A DNA stretch of 64,000 nt from Ilex aquifolium (Eukaryota; Streptophyta; Magnoliopsida; Aquifoliales; Aquifoliaceae): assembly GCA_951799425.1 (NCBI GenBank), contig OX637393.1, forward strand, positions 22,981,744 through 23,045,743, given 5' to 3'. The position numbers and the translations under genes were made by a program. The notes under the pieces were generated by a model. That model did no database searches. It was not told the DNA's origin and saw only the letters and a program-made list of their open reading frames with translations. Shown one piece after another: positions 23,120-35,573 of the stretch (position 1 is the stretch's first letter; each line of letters starts with the position of its first letter).

Positions 23120-24823
23120 ACCTTTGCCCAGTGAAAATAAGGATCAATGTACAGAAAAGAGCATTTTAACTGAACAGACTAGTGCCATCATTCAGCACAA
23201 GGTCACTCTCAAGTACAAAGATCATGGAGTCCTAAAGTTGTATGCATCATCGAAAATTTCTGGATTGAGCAAGCCCTGCTTGATCTTGAAGCCAGTGTCA
23301 ATTTGTTTTCATATTTAGGTTATGAGAAGTTAGGGTTGGGTGAGTTAAAACCCACCAATGTCACATTGCAATTGGCAGATCGTTCTATAAAAATTCCATG
23401 TGGAGTTGTGGAGGATGTACTTGTTCAAGTTGATAAGTTCTATTTCCTAGTGGATTTCATTGTTTTAGATACACAGCCAATTTTGCATGTCTCTACACAA
23501 ATCCCTGTCATTTTGGGTCGACCATTCCTTGCTACATCAAATGCATTGATTAATTATGGGAATGAAATCATGAAACTTTCATTTGTGAACATGATATTGG
23601 AATTGAATGTGTTTGACATTGCAAAACAGTCTAGAGATGAGGAAGAATTGCATGAAGTGAATTATATTGAGTTGCTAACTCAAAATCTTTTTGAAAATGC
23701 TTGTACAAAGAAAGTGCCACACGCATTAGAGTCTGTACATAATGAGGAGTCTGTAGATATGTCAACCATTGACACATGGAGTCCTAGATTAAAGAATTGT
23801 TGCCTTCTGAACCTAAGTCTGTAGAGCCCAATGTTGAAGTTATTAATCCAGAATTGAAACCTCTCTTGAATGACTTGAAATATGTCTTCTTGGGGGAGGT
23901 TGAAACTCATCCAGTAATAATATCTTCAAAGTTGTTGGAAGTCCAGGAAAAGAAATTGACAAAGGTCATAAAAAATCATCAAAGTGCTATCGGTTGGTCA
24001 ATAGCAAATATATATAGTATAAGTCCTCTTCTATGTACTCATTGTATATACTTAAAGAAGATTCTAAACCATCCCGACAGCAGCAAAGAAGATTGAATCC
24101 ACATTTGAAAGAAGTAGTTCGGACTGAAATACTTAAACTATTAGATGCTGATATCATATATCCTATATCTGATAGTAAATGGGTCAGCCCAACACAAGTA
24201 GGGCCTAAAAAGTCTGGTGTCACGGTCATAAAAAACCAAGAAAATGAATTAGTCCCTATACGCATAGTCACTGGTTGGCGTATGTGTATTGACTATTGGA
24301 AGTTGAATTCCCTCACCAGAAAAGATCATTTTTTCTTACCTTTCCTAGATCAGGTTTTGGAAAGAATAGCTGGTCATGCATATTATTATTTTTTGGATGG
24401 ATATTCTAGCTATAACCATATTGAAATAACAATTGATGATCAAGAGAAAACCACTTTTACATGTCCTTTTGACACTTTTGCTTATAAAAGAATGCCTTTT
24501 GGATTGTGTAACGCTCCAACCACTTTTCAGCGTTGTATGTTAAGTATATTCAGTGATATGGTGGAGCAGTTTTTGGAAGTCTTCATAGATGATTTTTCAG
24601 TGTATGGTGATTCATTTGAATTATGTTTAAAAAATCTTGAAAAAGTCCTTACTTGTTGTGAGGAAACAAATCTTGTCTTGAATTGGAAAAAATGTCATTG
24701 TATGGTCACATAGGGTATAGTTTAGGACATGTTGTTTATGCAGAGGAAATTGAAGTTGATAAGTCCAAAATTGATTTGATAGCCAATCTCCCTCCACCCA
24801 AGACTGTAAAAGATGTCCGATCC
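23120..24823 (+). pseudogene. pol: B1 pol, first part (protease and RT)
   Basis: The protease region (about 23230-23640) includes LQLADRSIKIPCG, VQVDKFYFLVDFIVLDTQP in segments and IPVILGRPFLATSNA. RT starts about 23990, with PSRQQQRRLNPHLKEVV, SDSKWVSPTQV, GWRMCIDYWKLNSLTRKDH, YFLDGYSSYNHIEI, MPFGLCNAPTTFQRCM and the catalytic FIDDFSVYG (about 24580-24610). The Tekay-like solo LTR at 24824 interrupts the RT/RNase H connection. It is broken in several places. Confidence 0.87.
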
Positions 24824-27240
24824 TGTAAAATCCGGGTAAATTTGAACTTTTGTGAATAAGGGCAAAACGATAATTTTCCATTATGATATAGGTTGTAAAT
24901 CTGAATTTTTCTAGAGCTCGGATGATGAAACGGACATCACCGTTGGATTCGTCTCGCGAAATCTAGTTACCCTGTCAAATTTCATTGAATTCCGAGTTAG
25001 TCGGATTTTTCGCGTTTTACGAGGTGGTCGAGTCTCGGGAGACCCAAAAAACGAAATTCTGAATAAAATTTTAAATTTTGGAAAATAAATGACGGCAAGT
25101 TAAAATAAAAATATTTTGAACTTGAACCGGAGCGAAATTTAATCGTTTCGGGGCTAAAACGGACCCGGGAAATAAGGGTCGTGTGGTGCATTGTGGGCCA
25201 AGTATTTAAAGGGTATTTAAAGGAGAGAAAATCAGATTTTCTCCCCATTTGCTCAGCCGATTCCAACGAGAGAGAAAGAGAGGGAAAGGGCTTGAGTTCT
25301 CCACCTTCTCTCTACGATCTACGGAGATTGAGAGCTCAAATCCAATCGGGCCAAGAACAAAAGTTGTTCTCCTCGCCGAGGGCTACAAAACCATACCAAG
25401 GAGGTCGAGTTTTGGAGTGATTCGAAGAACGAGATTTTGGGAGAGGGAGGGTTCCACTTTGTTTGGAGTTCTCGGAGCTTCTCAACGTTGTTCTCTACGC
25501 TTCAAGAGGTAGGGTTCCCTCCTACTAAGGTTTATTCCAAACCTAGAATGTTTTTTGTGAAATGGGTAGGATGATAGGTTATGTATCTCTTGCCTATTGT
25601 TGTTAAGTTGGGTGAAATGGGTATTGAAATGGGTAAAGATCAATCCTAATTGGATTGGTAATTAGAAGTTTCTAAATGTGATTTCTATAATTGGGTATGT
25701 GAAATTGATCCAATGTGGGCATGCTATATGTTTACATTATGCCTTTAGAATTGAAGTGTGTTATCATTTGATTATGTGATGACATACTTGGGTGTTGTTC
25801 AAGATAAAATGTTGATATATATATATGCTTGTGACATATTGACGTTGTAAAGAATTATGGGAATTAAATGCTTATGATATAATTTTGCCATGGGATATGT
25901 GGAATGCTTGAAAATGTTCATATGTCATCCATAGCATATTGAACATTGTTGCAATTGTTGCAATTGTCATTATATTGCATTTGCACCGAGTCGTCACATT
26001 CATGGGTATAAGACATGGGTGTGGGTGTGTGTGCATAGGTGATCAAACACCATTCTTGGTGGTTGATAGTGGACTCGGGAAGGTGGGATCGAAGATCCCC
26101 CTTGAGTCACATGGTTGCATGGAAAAACTTGTGTCGGGTATAGCAAGTAGGGCTAGATTCTCCCTCGGGTGCAAGACCCGGCTACTTGGTTCATACACTC
26201 CCCTGTGGTGAAATTCCGGAAAAGTGTAATGGTGTACGGAACCAGTGGTGCGACTCCAAAATCCGTTACCCAACAAAGACACATGATTTTGTTTTAAAAA
26301 TTGTCATTTAATGTGTAACATAAATGACGGATTCATACACATTGGCACTTGCATGTGTTGAGGAGCCGGGAAGGGCTCGGGATGATGTGCGTGAGTGAGT
26401 CTCATCTCATTTCATGGCATGGCATGGTAGAGTCCAACATGGAATGCATATTCTAAATTGGAATATTATGAATTGTTGATTTGTGGCATATGAACATTTC
26501 ATATGCATATAGGTTGGGGAGTAGCCTCTTTAGGAGATACCCTATTGAGCGTGGCTCACCCTTTGTGGGAAAAACATTTCAGGTGCGGGGTTTACACTGG
26601 CGGACGGTTTCCGTTTCGAGCCCCAAGGTTGAAGAAAGCCGACTTGTGGCTTTTATGGTTATTTTTGTAACGTTTTTGAGAAAATTCCATTTTGACGTGT
26701 AAATATATGGAATCAATTATAATGGAACTTGTATAAATCATGTTTTATATGGGAAATCTTATTACACATGTATTGGATGATTTGGGGAAGGTTTGGAAAG
26801 GATTGAAAATGAAGAACGGATGAAAAAGGGAAAACTGGGCAGAGGGTACCGGTACTGGGTACCGGTACACTGCCGTACCGGTACTGCGTACCGTTACGCG
26901 TCTTCCAGTGGGCAACCCGTACCGGTACTCAACCGTACCAGTACCGCGTACCGGTACACTCTCAAGAAAACTCAAAATTTTAAACTGCTTGCCCTATTTC
27001 CGGTCTATGTTTTCCTTCCCTCCAATGATGTAAATGGACTATAATGGAACATAAATCATGGTATGTTGGATCTCGGTTGAGCCAATGAATAATTGAATCT
27101 ACTTTACAATTGTGGGCTATGATCCCAGTTACGGGGATGCTAGCGACGTGGTGTTGGGTTGAGCAACATTCACGGGTACTTCCGCGGGTTGAGGGATGAT
27201 CAACAGTTAATCTAGGACTCCCGGAAAATGGGGCGTCACA
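24824..27240 (+). mobile_element. Tekay-like solo LTR inserted in B1 pol
   Basis: 2417 bp, TGTAAAATCCGGG...GGGGCGTCACA, flanked by perfect GATCC (24819-24823 and 27241-27245). A TATA-like TATTTAAAGG lies near 25203, at the same distance from the 5' end as in the related LTRs. Purine-rich leader sequence (GAGAGAAAGAGAGGG) follows. No internal domain remains. Confidence 0.93.
26838..26962. repeat. GTACCGGTAC palindrome cluster in solo LTR
   Basis: Seven or so copies of GTACCGGTAC or near variants: GGTACCGGTAC (26846), GGTACCGGTACAC (26858), CGTACCGGTACTG (26875), CGTACCGTTACG, CGTACCGGTACTC (26919), CGTACCAGTAC, CGTACCGGTACAC (26948). The cluster lies about 280-400 bp from the LTR 3' end, the same slot as in the other Tekay-like LTRs. 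Confidence 0.85.
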
Positions 27241-27245
27241 GATCC

Positions 27246-29201
27246 TTTCTAGGTTATATAGGATTCTATAAAAGATTCATTATAGATTTCAGTTTGAGAT
27301 CCAGACCTATGTGTAATCTGCTATGTCAAGATGTACCATTTCATTGGAATGATGCATGTCAATTAGCTTTTGATAGACTGAAAAATATGCTTATTTCTGC
27401 ACCAATTATGCAATCTCCTGACTGGTCTTTACCTTTTGAGTTAATGTGTGATGGTAGTGATTATGCAGTAAGAGCTGTTTTGGGTCAAAGAAAAGATAAG
27501 AAACCCTATGTGATTTATTATGCAAGCAAGAATTTGAATGATGCACAAATAAATTATTCTACCACAAAAAAAGACCACACAAATGAATGATGTAGTAGGA
27601 GCTGTTTTCTGCTTGCTGTTGTATTTGCTTTAGAAAAATTTCGTTCATATTTGGTTAGATCCTCAATTGTTGTGTTTACTGATCATGCAGCCTCAAAGTA
27701 TTTGCTTACCAAGAAGGATGCTAAACGACGTCTCCTACGTTGGATACTATTTCTTCAAGAATTCGATCTTATCATCAAAGACAAGAAATGAGTTGAAAAT
27801 GTGGTAACTGATCATTTATCAAGGTTGAATTATGATATAAATGAAGAGTTAATACCAATTAGAGAAACCTTTCCAGATGAACAGTTATTTGCAGTAACTG
27901 AAGTATCTTGGTATGCAGATATAACCAATTATTTAGCCACAGGTACTATTCCTTTTCATTTTACCTGGACCAATGGAAAGAGATTTTTGAGAGAGGTACG
28001 CAATTTATTTTGGGAAGACCCTTATGTGTTTAAGTACTGTAAAGATCAAATAATAAGGCGTTGTGTGCCCAGTCATGAAATCGGTCAAGTCATTTCATTC
28101 TGCCATTTTGAAGCTTGCGGAGAGCATTTTTCTTCAAAGAAAACTGCTACTAAAATTTTACAGTGTGGATTTTATTAGCCCACTCTTTTTAAAGATGTAC
28201 ATGTCTTTTGTCTAAACGGTGACAAATGTCAAAGAATGAGGAGTATTTCAAAAAGAAACATGATGCCTTTGAACCCCATTTTGGTCATTGAAATTTTTGA
28301 TTATTGGAGCATCGATTTTATGGGACCATTTTCCCCATCCTTTGGATATCTGTACATTTTGGTTGTCTTTGATTATGTTTTCAAATGAGTAGAGGCAATC
28401 CCTTGTCAAAATAATGATCATCATACAGTGATCAAGTTTTTAAAAGAAAATTTTTTGTCTAGATTTGGGATTCCTCGAGCCATTATCAGTGATGGGGGAA
28501 CACATTTTTGCAATAAAGATTTTGAAAACCTAATAAAAAAATATCTGATTTCTCACAAAATATCCGCCCCTTATCATACCCAAACAAGTGGACAAGCTGA
28601 ATTGGCGAATAGGGAGATAAAATACATTTTAGAAAAAACAGTAAATTCAAACCGCAAGGATTGGTCTTTAAGACTAACTGATGCGCTTTGGGCTTACCGT
28701 ACTACATATAAAACCATTTTGAGAATGTCTCCTTATCGGTTAGTTTATGGGAAACCATATCACTTACCTGTGGAATTGGAACATTGAGTATATTGGGCAA
28801 TCAAAATGATGAACTTTGAAATGGACAAAGTTAGTGCATCCCGCAAACTTCAGATTAATGAATTGGAAGAACTAAGAAATGAAACATATGAGAATGCAAA
28901 GATTGCCAAGTCCAGAATGAAAATTTTTCATGATAAGAATATTGTGCGGAAGTCTTTTGAACCTTCTCAAAAAGTCCTGTTATATAATTCAAGACTCCGT
29001 CTATTTTGTGGGAAGGTAAGATCAAGATGGACAGGCCCTTACATTGTTAAGCAAGTTTTTGAACATGGGGCAATTGAAATTGACAGCCCATTAACTAAAA
29101 ACGTTTTCAAAGTGAATGGTCAAAGGCTTAAGCCATATCATTATAGAATTGTTCAAAATGTGAATTCCATTTAGTTAATGGAACCTGTATATGTGCCTTG
29201 A
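27246..29201 (+). pseudogene. pol: B1 pol, second part (RNase H and integrase)
   Basis: The segment GYIGFYKRFI is followed by RNase H ([48 protein letters not shown]). Integrase follows: a zinc-binding region around 28100-28240, the core with YIDFMGPF-like and [16 protein letters not shown] (about 28470), and [20 protein letters not shown]. The C-terminal segment holds RSRWTGPYIVKQVFEHGAIEI and [11 protein letters not shown]. It ends just before 29205. It is broken in several places. Confidence 0.87.
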
Positions 29202-30704
29202 AAAGTTTTTATAAGTGTTTGATTGTAAATAGTAGTACTAATCGTTTGTTGTTTATTGTAACGCCCCAAATACCACCCTGGACGGCATTACACTAGGAAA
29301 CCATTCATGTCATGAGAGCAACTAAATATATATCCATCAAATAAGAAACATTCTTAATTTTAACAAAATTTGGGCAGAGTCTCCTTTGTACAGGAAGCTC
29401 CACCCAAAAATCACAACCTGTGCAATTATATTAACTTGACCACACAGGGTCCATTTAACCATCCAATAACAATAAAATTTCTATTTACCATCTATACTAT
29501 TCTTAACATTATCCCAAAAGAATAGGCCAGATATGGCAATTACATTCTCCAAAAGAATTACATGAATATATCGCAACGGAGTTTCAAAAGAATCTAGACT
29601 TTACATTGTTCAGAAATAAATCTCCTAGTCTAGAACAAAATAAGCTATATCTCTACATGTCCACCTCGGGATCTACACTCCCGTCGATCGGAGTCTCCCA
29701 ATATGCGGGCTCCTCGACTCCCAACTCCTCCTCAAGTATATAATCTGAAAATGTTAGCGGTAGGGGGTGAGCACGAAGCTCTGTAGAAAATTTCTCCCAA
29801 ACCCAAACAAGGTTTAGAAAACATTTAAAATTCGGTCGGTCTCATTTTCACAAATATAGTATAGAACTTTTGAAGGAAAACATGACATTTAAATAGATCT
29901 CCAGTTTAAGGAACCACGGTAATTAAAAGAATAAATGAACACAAGATACCAATAAGAATCAATTCCCAAAACATAATCCATCCCACCATACACCATTTCC
30001 ACAAGTTCTTGTGGCATCCCATACTACCCCAAAACTCTTGTAGAAATCGTATTTGGTACAATGAACGATAACTTACACTTGAACATTTTCGGCAATATAT
30101 GTACATGTATCTCAACAATGATGTAAGGCATCCACATGAATCGACACATTGAGTAACGTCTTGCCCACACCCACACACACTTCTTATTAAAGATACCCAA
30201 CCTTTAGGAAGGGCGTGTACCATACCAATGGCAGTGACGAAATCCAACCCAGGCATTAGTATACTAACCCTCTTACACGGCACCACGTGAGCGATAGTGG
30301 TTTAGTCTTACCAAAGCACTAATCCCGCTACGAATGGATTAGTCTTACCAAAGCACTAACCCATTAGAGATACAACATCAAACCAATTTACACAATTTAT
30401 AAGCATATCTCAAAAATCCTCAAATATAGCATGCGACATTTTCAATAACCAACTAAGAAAAATGCAAGAGATCATTATAAACATCATTTGTTGCACAATA
30501 TAAAACTCTAAGTTTTGAAAGTGAAAACCAAGGAATTACCAAGAGAAAAGTCCATTTTCCTTACAAATCAATGATTGAAGATGAAAAAGAAAGATAAAAT
30601 GGTTACCAAACCATCACATGGTTCAAAACATGGCATTGATTGCAAAAATATAAAGAATCAAAGATTTCCCTAACACATCCAAGAGTTAGAGAAAGAGACA
30701 TATG

Positions 30705-30710
<6 letters not shown>

Positions 30711-30760
<50 letters not shown>
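30711..30760. repeat. (TA)n microsatellite
   Basis: About 50 bp of uninterrupted TA repeat, preceded by a TATGTATATACA stretch, inside solo LTR D. Likely variable in length between individuals. Confidence 0.95.
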
Positions 30761-30761
<1 letters not shown>

Positions 30762-30990
30762 CCCTAACCTCAATGTGAGAGAGTGAGAGAAAACCCCTAC
30801 CTCTTCCTTAGTTTGGTGTGAAGTCCTTGAGGATTGATCTATTTTGAGGTGAGAATCCCCTTCCTTCTTCCTCCCCCAAAGCTCTCTAGGGTTAGAAATG
30901 GGGAAAATGGGGTGAAGGAGGCGGTTTTGGTGTATTTAGAAAGAAAGAATTGGGGAAAATCGCGAACTGATCTGGGTATATATTAATGGT

Positions 30991-31024
30991 ACCGTCCGGA
31001 CGGTGCCTTGGACGTCCGGACGCT
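30991..31024. repeat. CCGTCCGGACGG palindrome pair in solo LTR D
   Basis: ACCGTCCGGACGGT (30991-31004) and CGTCCGGACG (31013-31022) are 8 bp apart, 50-90 bp downstream of the minus-strand TATA box. Both the word and the paired arrangement match the Athila-type B elements, although the LTRs are otherwise unrelated. Confidence 0.8.
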
Positions 31025-31628
31025 GGCAACTCTCTGTCCCAGCTTTCTGTCCCAACTTCCAGAGCATTTTTCACCTATTTATAGGTCGAATTGGAAAATT
31101 TTCATGAGACACACTTTTGTAGCCCTAGATGTCTACTATCTACTGTAACAATTTCAGATCAATTGGACTTAAGAATAAAAAGTTATGGCCAAAATACTAA
31201 GCAGTGTCCAAAATCCTAAATTCCCAAATTTTCTCTAAAATGTGTTTTAACTCCAAAATACTTCCTAACTTCTAATACACCTCATATTACCTCTCCCAAA
31301 GTTTTTCGACCTTCCGGACTCAATGGAAACCTTATTTTGACCTAAAAATATTTAGAGACTTATCTAATAACCCTTCTCCAAGTTTAAACACCTTCGAAAC
31401 TTAAACTTCCCAATCAATTCGTCTCCCAATTATTTATTTCTACTATTATAATCTATGTGATTCATTCTTACGTCATTTCTTACATTAGAATTACAACACA
31501 ATTATATCCTCATATTAATATAAATATGTGGGGGCTTACATTTATTTTACAGATTAGGATTGTGCACTATGGATTTGTCTCTCCTCCAGATCGTATTAGA
31601 AATTGTCTAAAATTCTATTTCATCATGC

Positions 31629-31800
31629 TATACATTGGGGAAAATGTTAAATTTAGATTGGAGGGTGGGAACAATCCATATTCGTCTTTGTGACTGGAAG
31701 ACATTAAAGAACTAGATAGCTAGTCAATTTTCGTCGATCCTTATTCGTCTTTATGACTGGTAGACGTTAAAGAACCTTAGCGAGTCAATTTTCGTCAATT
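31629..31800 (+). other. B1 internal purine tract and local duplication
   Basis: ACATTGGGGAAAATGTTAAATTTAG followed by GGAGGGTGGGAACAAT (31629-31677), in segments, corresponds to the CATTGAGGACAATG plus purine tract of B0 and composite A. Next to it, a roughly 57-bp unit beginning TCGTCTTTGTGACTGG is present twice (about 31681 and 31745), then TTTTCAA-rich sequence. B0 has a single copy. Confidence 0.5.
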
Positions 31801-31849
31801 TTCAAAAAATTTCAAAATTTTCAACAATTTTTCAAAAAATATAGATGAG

Positions 31850-32236
31850 CAATTGTTTTGGTTTAGTTTGGGTATGCTACGTACTTTTCCAAAAGTCATA
31901 CATTATTTGATCATAGAAAAAGCAAAGGTTGTTAGGAAATTAGAAATTCTTGGCAGTCAAGCAAAACATTTGTGCGGAAAAATTTCATTTGCCAAACGAT
32001 GAGCAAATCGACTCGGTGGTTGTGTAAAGTGTAGTTGTTTAATGCATATGAGATAATACAATTAGTGTGCAGAACCAATTTCAGGTTGAGCGTTATAATG
32101 TCTTGACTGGATTAAGTATGGGAAGAGTAAGGATTACCCTGAGATGCCATCTTATTCTAGTCCTGGGCTTGCAAGATATGTGAGACAGGAGATTAATCGG
32201 TTCACTGATGACCTTGATTTAGAAGATTCTGATTAA
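31850..32236 (+). other. Short conserved coding stretch, B1 copy
   Basis: Counterpart of 9960-10355 in B0. Recognisable segments are KVVRKLEILGSQAKHLCGK, the later SKDYPEMPSYSSP and RYVRQEINRFTDDLDLEDSD, ending in a stop at 32236. Protein-level similarity with B0 exceeds what noncoding drift would suggest, particularly over the last 40 codons. The product is unknown. It lies immediately upstream of the internal promoter-like site. Confidence 0.5.
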
Positions 32237-32454
32237 AAACTGATTATGATCAAAAGATGAATAATTTTGGGATTTGTGTAAATGTAAATAACTATAATTG
32301 AATTAGGGTAATAAAATAGGATTTAAATATTTTAATGTGTAATTGTTTGAATTTAAACTGATGCTGTAACTGTAGGCTAGAAACTGACACTGGAAAATAG
32401 GAAGAAGATTAGGGGACAACAGCCTACAACAACAATGGAATTCCAGAGGATTCA

Positions 32455-32506
32455 CACCGTCTGGACGGTGGTGATGGCGTCTGGACGGTACTGCCCAGTA
32501 TAAAAG
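32455..32506 (+). promoter_or_regulatory. LTR-like internal promoter before the B1 env-slot ORF
   Basis: CACCGTCTGGACGGTG (32455-32470), a GGTGATGGC spacer and GCGTCTGGACGGT (32478-32490) reproduce the paired palindromes of the B LTR (18277-18317) with the same order and nearly the same spacer. TATAAAAG follows at 32499-32506, and the env-slot ATG is 212 bp further at 32718. The LTR thus seems to have donated its promoter module to this site. Activity is inferred. Confidence 0.65.
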
Positions 32507-32717
32507 CAGACATGCGTGAACTGAACAGTTTCAGCATCTCCCTCGCAGAAAGAAATACGAAAATCCAACATCCTCTTCACCTTCTCTCCTCAGATTTGTT
32601 TCACCCATTAGCTTTTCTTGAATTCCACTCCGATTAAACACTTACCCATACCATTTTATAGGTTTCTACCGATCAAAATTTCTTAAAAGCTCTTTTCAAG
32701 CAAGAAATAAAAAATTC

Positions 32718-33836
32718 ATGGATCCTAGAACAAGAACTAGACCTTCATCAAGCCGGGCAAGGAGAGGAGCATCTTCACCGCTTAAAGCACCCCCACAACA
32801 GCAGGAACAACCTCAGGGACATAATGTCTTCGATGCTGCAATGTTTGAGAATATTGATCAGCAAGTCTGGTATGAAAATTATTTTTATTCCAAAACTATC
32901 ATTGCTAAATGGCCTGTTATACATGATGACTTCGAACATATAGGGGTGAGACAGAACTTAGCTGCACAAGGGTGGCTTAATTATGTTAAATTAGTTGGTC
33001 CTTTTTATGAATGTTTGGTTTGTGAGTTTTATAGCAATCCAAAAGAAACCGGGGCAAGACAGTTCCATATTTATGTTAGGGCGTGGTGTTCCAAGTTATA
33101 CCAGCTACCACCGCAAATTTTTTGAATCCGATCATGAGATATCAAAACCCACAATATCCCTACACTGAATTTCATGACATGACTGTTATTGAGCTGGAAT
33201 TGACTAGGAACCCAGAATATGTATAGGGTAGGCCGAACAAGTATATTAAGCAAGGGGACTTGACCGACAAGTATAGAATTCTGAATTTGATAATTGTGAA
33301 TAATCTGTTGCCTTAGTCCCAGAAAAATCAAATTTACACTAAAAGAGCATATTTTCTATATGCATTTGGAATGAGACACACCATTGACCTGCCCAATCTA
33401 ATCATTGACCAAATGATGCCAACTGTGAAAGTTAAGAAGCCCTCACTCCCGTTTGCTGTGTTAGTCTCTGAGTTATGCAGGGAGAAAGGAGTTATTGCGG
33501 ATCCCTCATGGCCAATGGTGGAGTATTTGACACCATTAGAGAAGACGTCATTGAGAAAGAGCCATGGAGGGCAGCCCAAGGAGTAGCAAGAGGCACCACC
33601 GGCACCACAAGAAGATCCATTCCATGGAGGTGCAGATTTTCATCCACTAGAAGAGCCTCATCAACAAGAGCAGCAGCCATACATTCCAGTTGATGACAGG
33701 TCTGACCACCAGATATTGTTAGGGTTGGAGACCAGTATCACCCAGCTCGATCAAAGGATGGCTAGCTATGAGGAGAACTAGAATGAGATCCTGAGGATAC
33801 TCCGAGGACAATATGGTCGAGGCTCGTCAGCCTAGT
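32718..33836 (+). pseudogene. Env-slot ORF region of B1
   Basis: Starts MDPRTRTRPSSSRARRG, a basic Ser/Arg/Pro-rich N-terminus, then a domain with IGVRQNLAAQGWLNYVKLVGP, LVCEFYSNPKE and HIYVRA in segments. This is the pattern of the plant transposon protein domain found in Athila-like downstream ORFs. Later segments (about 33360-33840) are rich in Pro, Gln and Glu and end ..LRGQYGRGSSA. No signal peptide or membrane segment is visible. It is broken. It is named for its position only. Confidence 0.7.
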
Positions 33837-35558
33837 GATCCGAGACTCTCGAATTTTTACACTTTTGCTATTCTCAACGAACTTTTTATTTATGCACTTT
33901 CTTTCAGTTTTTAAGTTTTAAATGATGTTTTTAAGTTGTTTTGATTAATATAGTTAGTTTTGTGTTATGTTAAATTTTGTTGTGTTAGGTTACTTAATCC
34001 ATATGATTCACGTTAAGAATTAGGTTATTATTCTTATGCTTTGCAGGGATAACCCTAACCCGATTGTGCGGGATTTTCATACGTTGATTGTGCACTATCT
34101 TAATATTTTCATAGAAACTCGTTCTTTTGAGCACGTAAAAGTTCCTTATTTTGAAAACCTTCTGAAAATATTACACTCCTTTATTAAGCTTACATATATA
34201 GTGGAGATGTAAACCTATTGCAGATTTTGGAGCCAATCCTCCTTGGAGAGATATTTCACATTTACTCAAGTAAGAATTTTCGATTCAGCGATAAAATTTC
34301 TTTGAATAATCTCATTAGCTTTGCTTTGATTAGCACTCATTGATTAGCATGATTAACATTTTCCTAAGATTTTTACTTGGAGATTATGTTGGTGTATGAT
34401 TTCTGGAAAATGATCTTAGGCCATTTGTGATTTAATTTTGAGTTTAGCCATTTCTTTTACAAAATTATATCCCTAGTAAGCCGTGATTGAGACTAAAAGT
34501 ATAATTTCTTTTCTTTAAACCCATCAAGTTAACCGTGCCACTAGAAAAATATATTTAAGCAACCCTTGCTATTTAATTTTCTTGCACCCTCTTCTAAAGT
34601 AAGTACTATACGGAAAGAAGAAAGAAAGAAGATGGTGACTACAGTTCAAGGAAAAAGAAAAAAAAATTGTGAAAGAAGAGCGAAAAAGCAAAAGAAGCAA
34701 GGAAAGAAATTAGCCAAGTAAGTGAAAAATGGAATTGAAGATGGAGAAATGGGGAATACCAGGTGTGAAATTTTGAGAAAATAGGGAAGAAGGTTGCCAC
34801 ACTAATAAAAAAAGGATAGCCTTTGAATACCTTTGACATCGTTTGTTTAAACCCAATACCCATGGTCACGTTATAACCCTAATAAAGCCCTTTTTGATTG
34901 CAGAAGTCATGCAGATGTATTATTTCCACCTATTCAGACAAGGGAAAGTGTTGATAATGTGTTTGATGCAATGTTAATATTCCTTCGTGAGATTATGACA
35001 AATTTCAGTTTTATTCAAATAACCTTTCTTTTGATACACTACATGTGATATTACTTTGATTTGTTAAAAATATTCTTATCATATGTAATTTTTGAGTGAT
35101 AGTCACTATAATGTGAGTGTGTTCTTTGCTGAGTGATTTCTAGGAAAGGATTGACATCGAGGCTAATTCTTGTACAACAAAGTGAAGGGTGGTGATATTT
35201 CTTAAGTGATTTTTGGAACAAGGGAACCCTTGCACACACACACACACGAGTTTTTCTGAAAATATATGAAATAGTATTAAAACTAATGTGTGTTACTCTT
35301 ATAGTGACCAGGAAGGGAAGTGTCTTGGTAGTAAGGAGGAATGGTGATTTAATTTTATCTGTGAAAAATGTGAATTATGGAATCCTAACCTTTGAAGTTT
35401 GTAGGTATTTTCACTAGAAACCTTCACGAGACAAAACTCATCAACTAGGGATCACCTAGGGGTTTAACAGCTTGTTGCATATGCTAAATGCAATCGTGGA
35501 ATCTACGAAAGTAATTTTGTTTGTTTGTTTATTTATTACTAGGGACTAGTAACATTTT
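33837..35558 (+). other. Noncoding 3' spacer of B1
   Basis: No gene supported. Matches the B0 spacer (4227-5949) along its length, including TCCTTGGAGAGATATTTCAC, ATGATCTTAGGCCATTTGTG and the terminal TTATTACTAGGGACTAGTAA block. A (CA)n run lies at about 35234-35247. Likely 3' untranslated sequence of the element RNA. Confidence 0.55.
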
Positions 35559-35573
35559 GGTTGGGGGGGGGTG
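35559..35573 (+). other. Polypurine tract of B1
   Basis: GGTTGGGGGGGGGTG directly precedes the 3' LTR start TGATTAACAC. This is the expected plus-strand priming site. Confidence 0.75.

Larger units (their letters stand above)
29257..31540 (-). mobile_element. Solo LTR 'D' (Tekay-like) inserted after B1 integrase
   Basis: 2284 bp between perfect TTTAT duplications (29252-29256 and 31541-31545). Ends TGTAACGCCCC and GGGGCTTACA resemble the Tekay-like LTR termini. Orientation is from the minus-strand TATA box TATAAATAGG (31074-31083), about 460 bp from the 5' end. It holds a TA microsatellite and a pair of CCGTCCGGACGG palindromes. The sequence is otherwise unlike the other Tekay-like LTRs here, so it is a distinct family. 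Confidence 0.88.
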
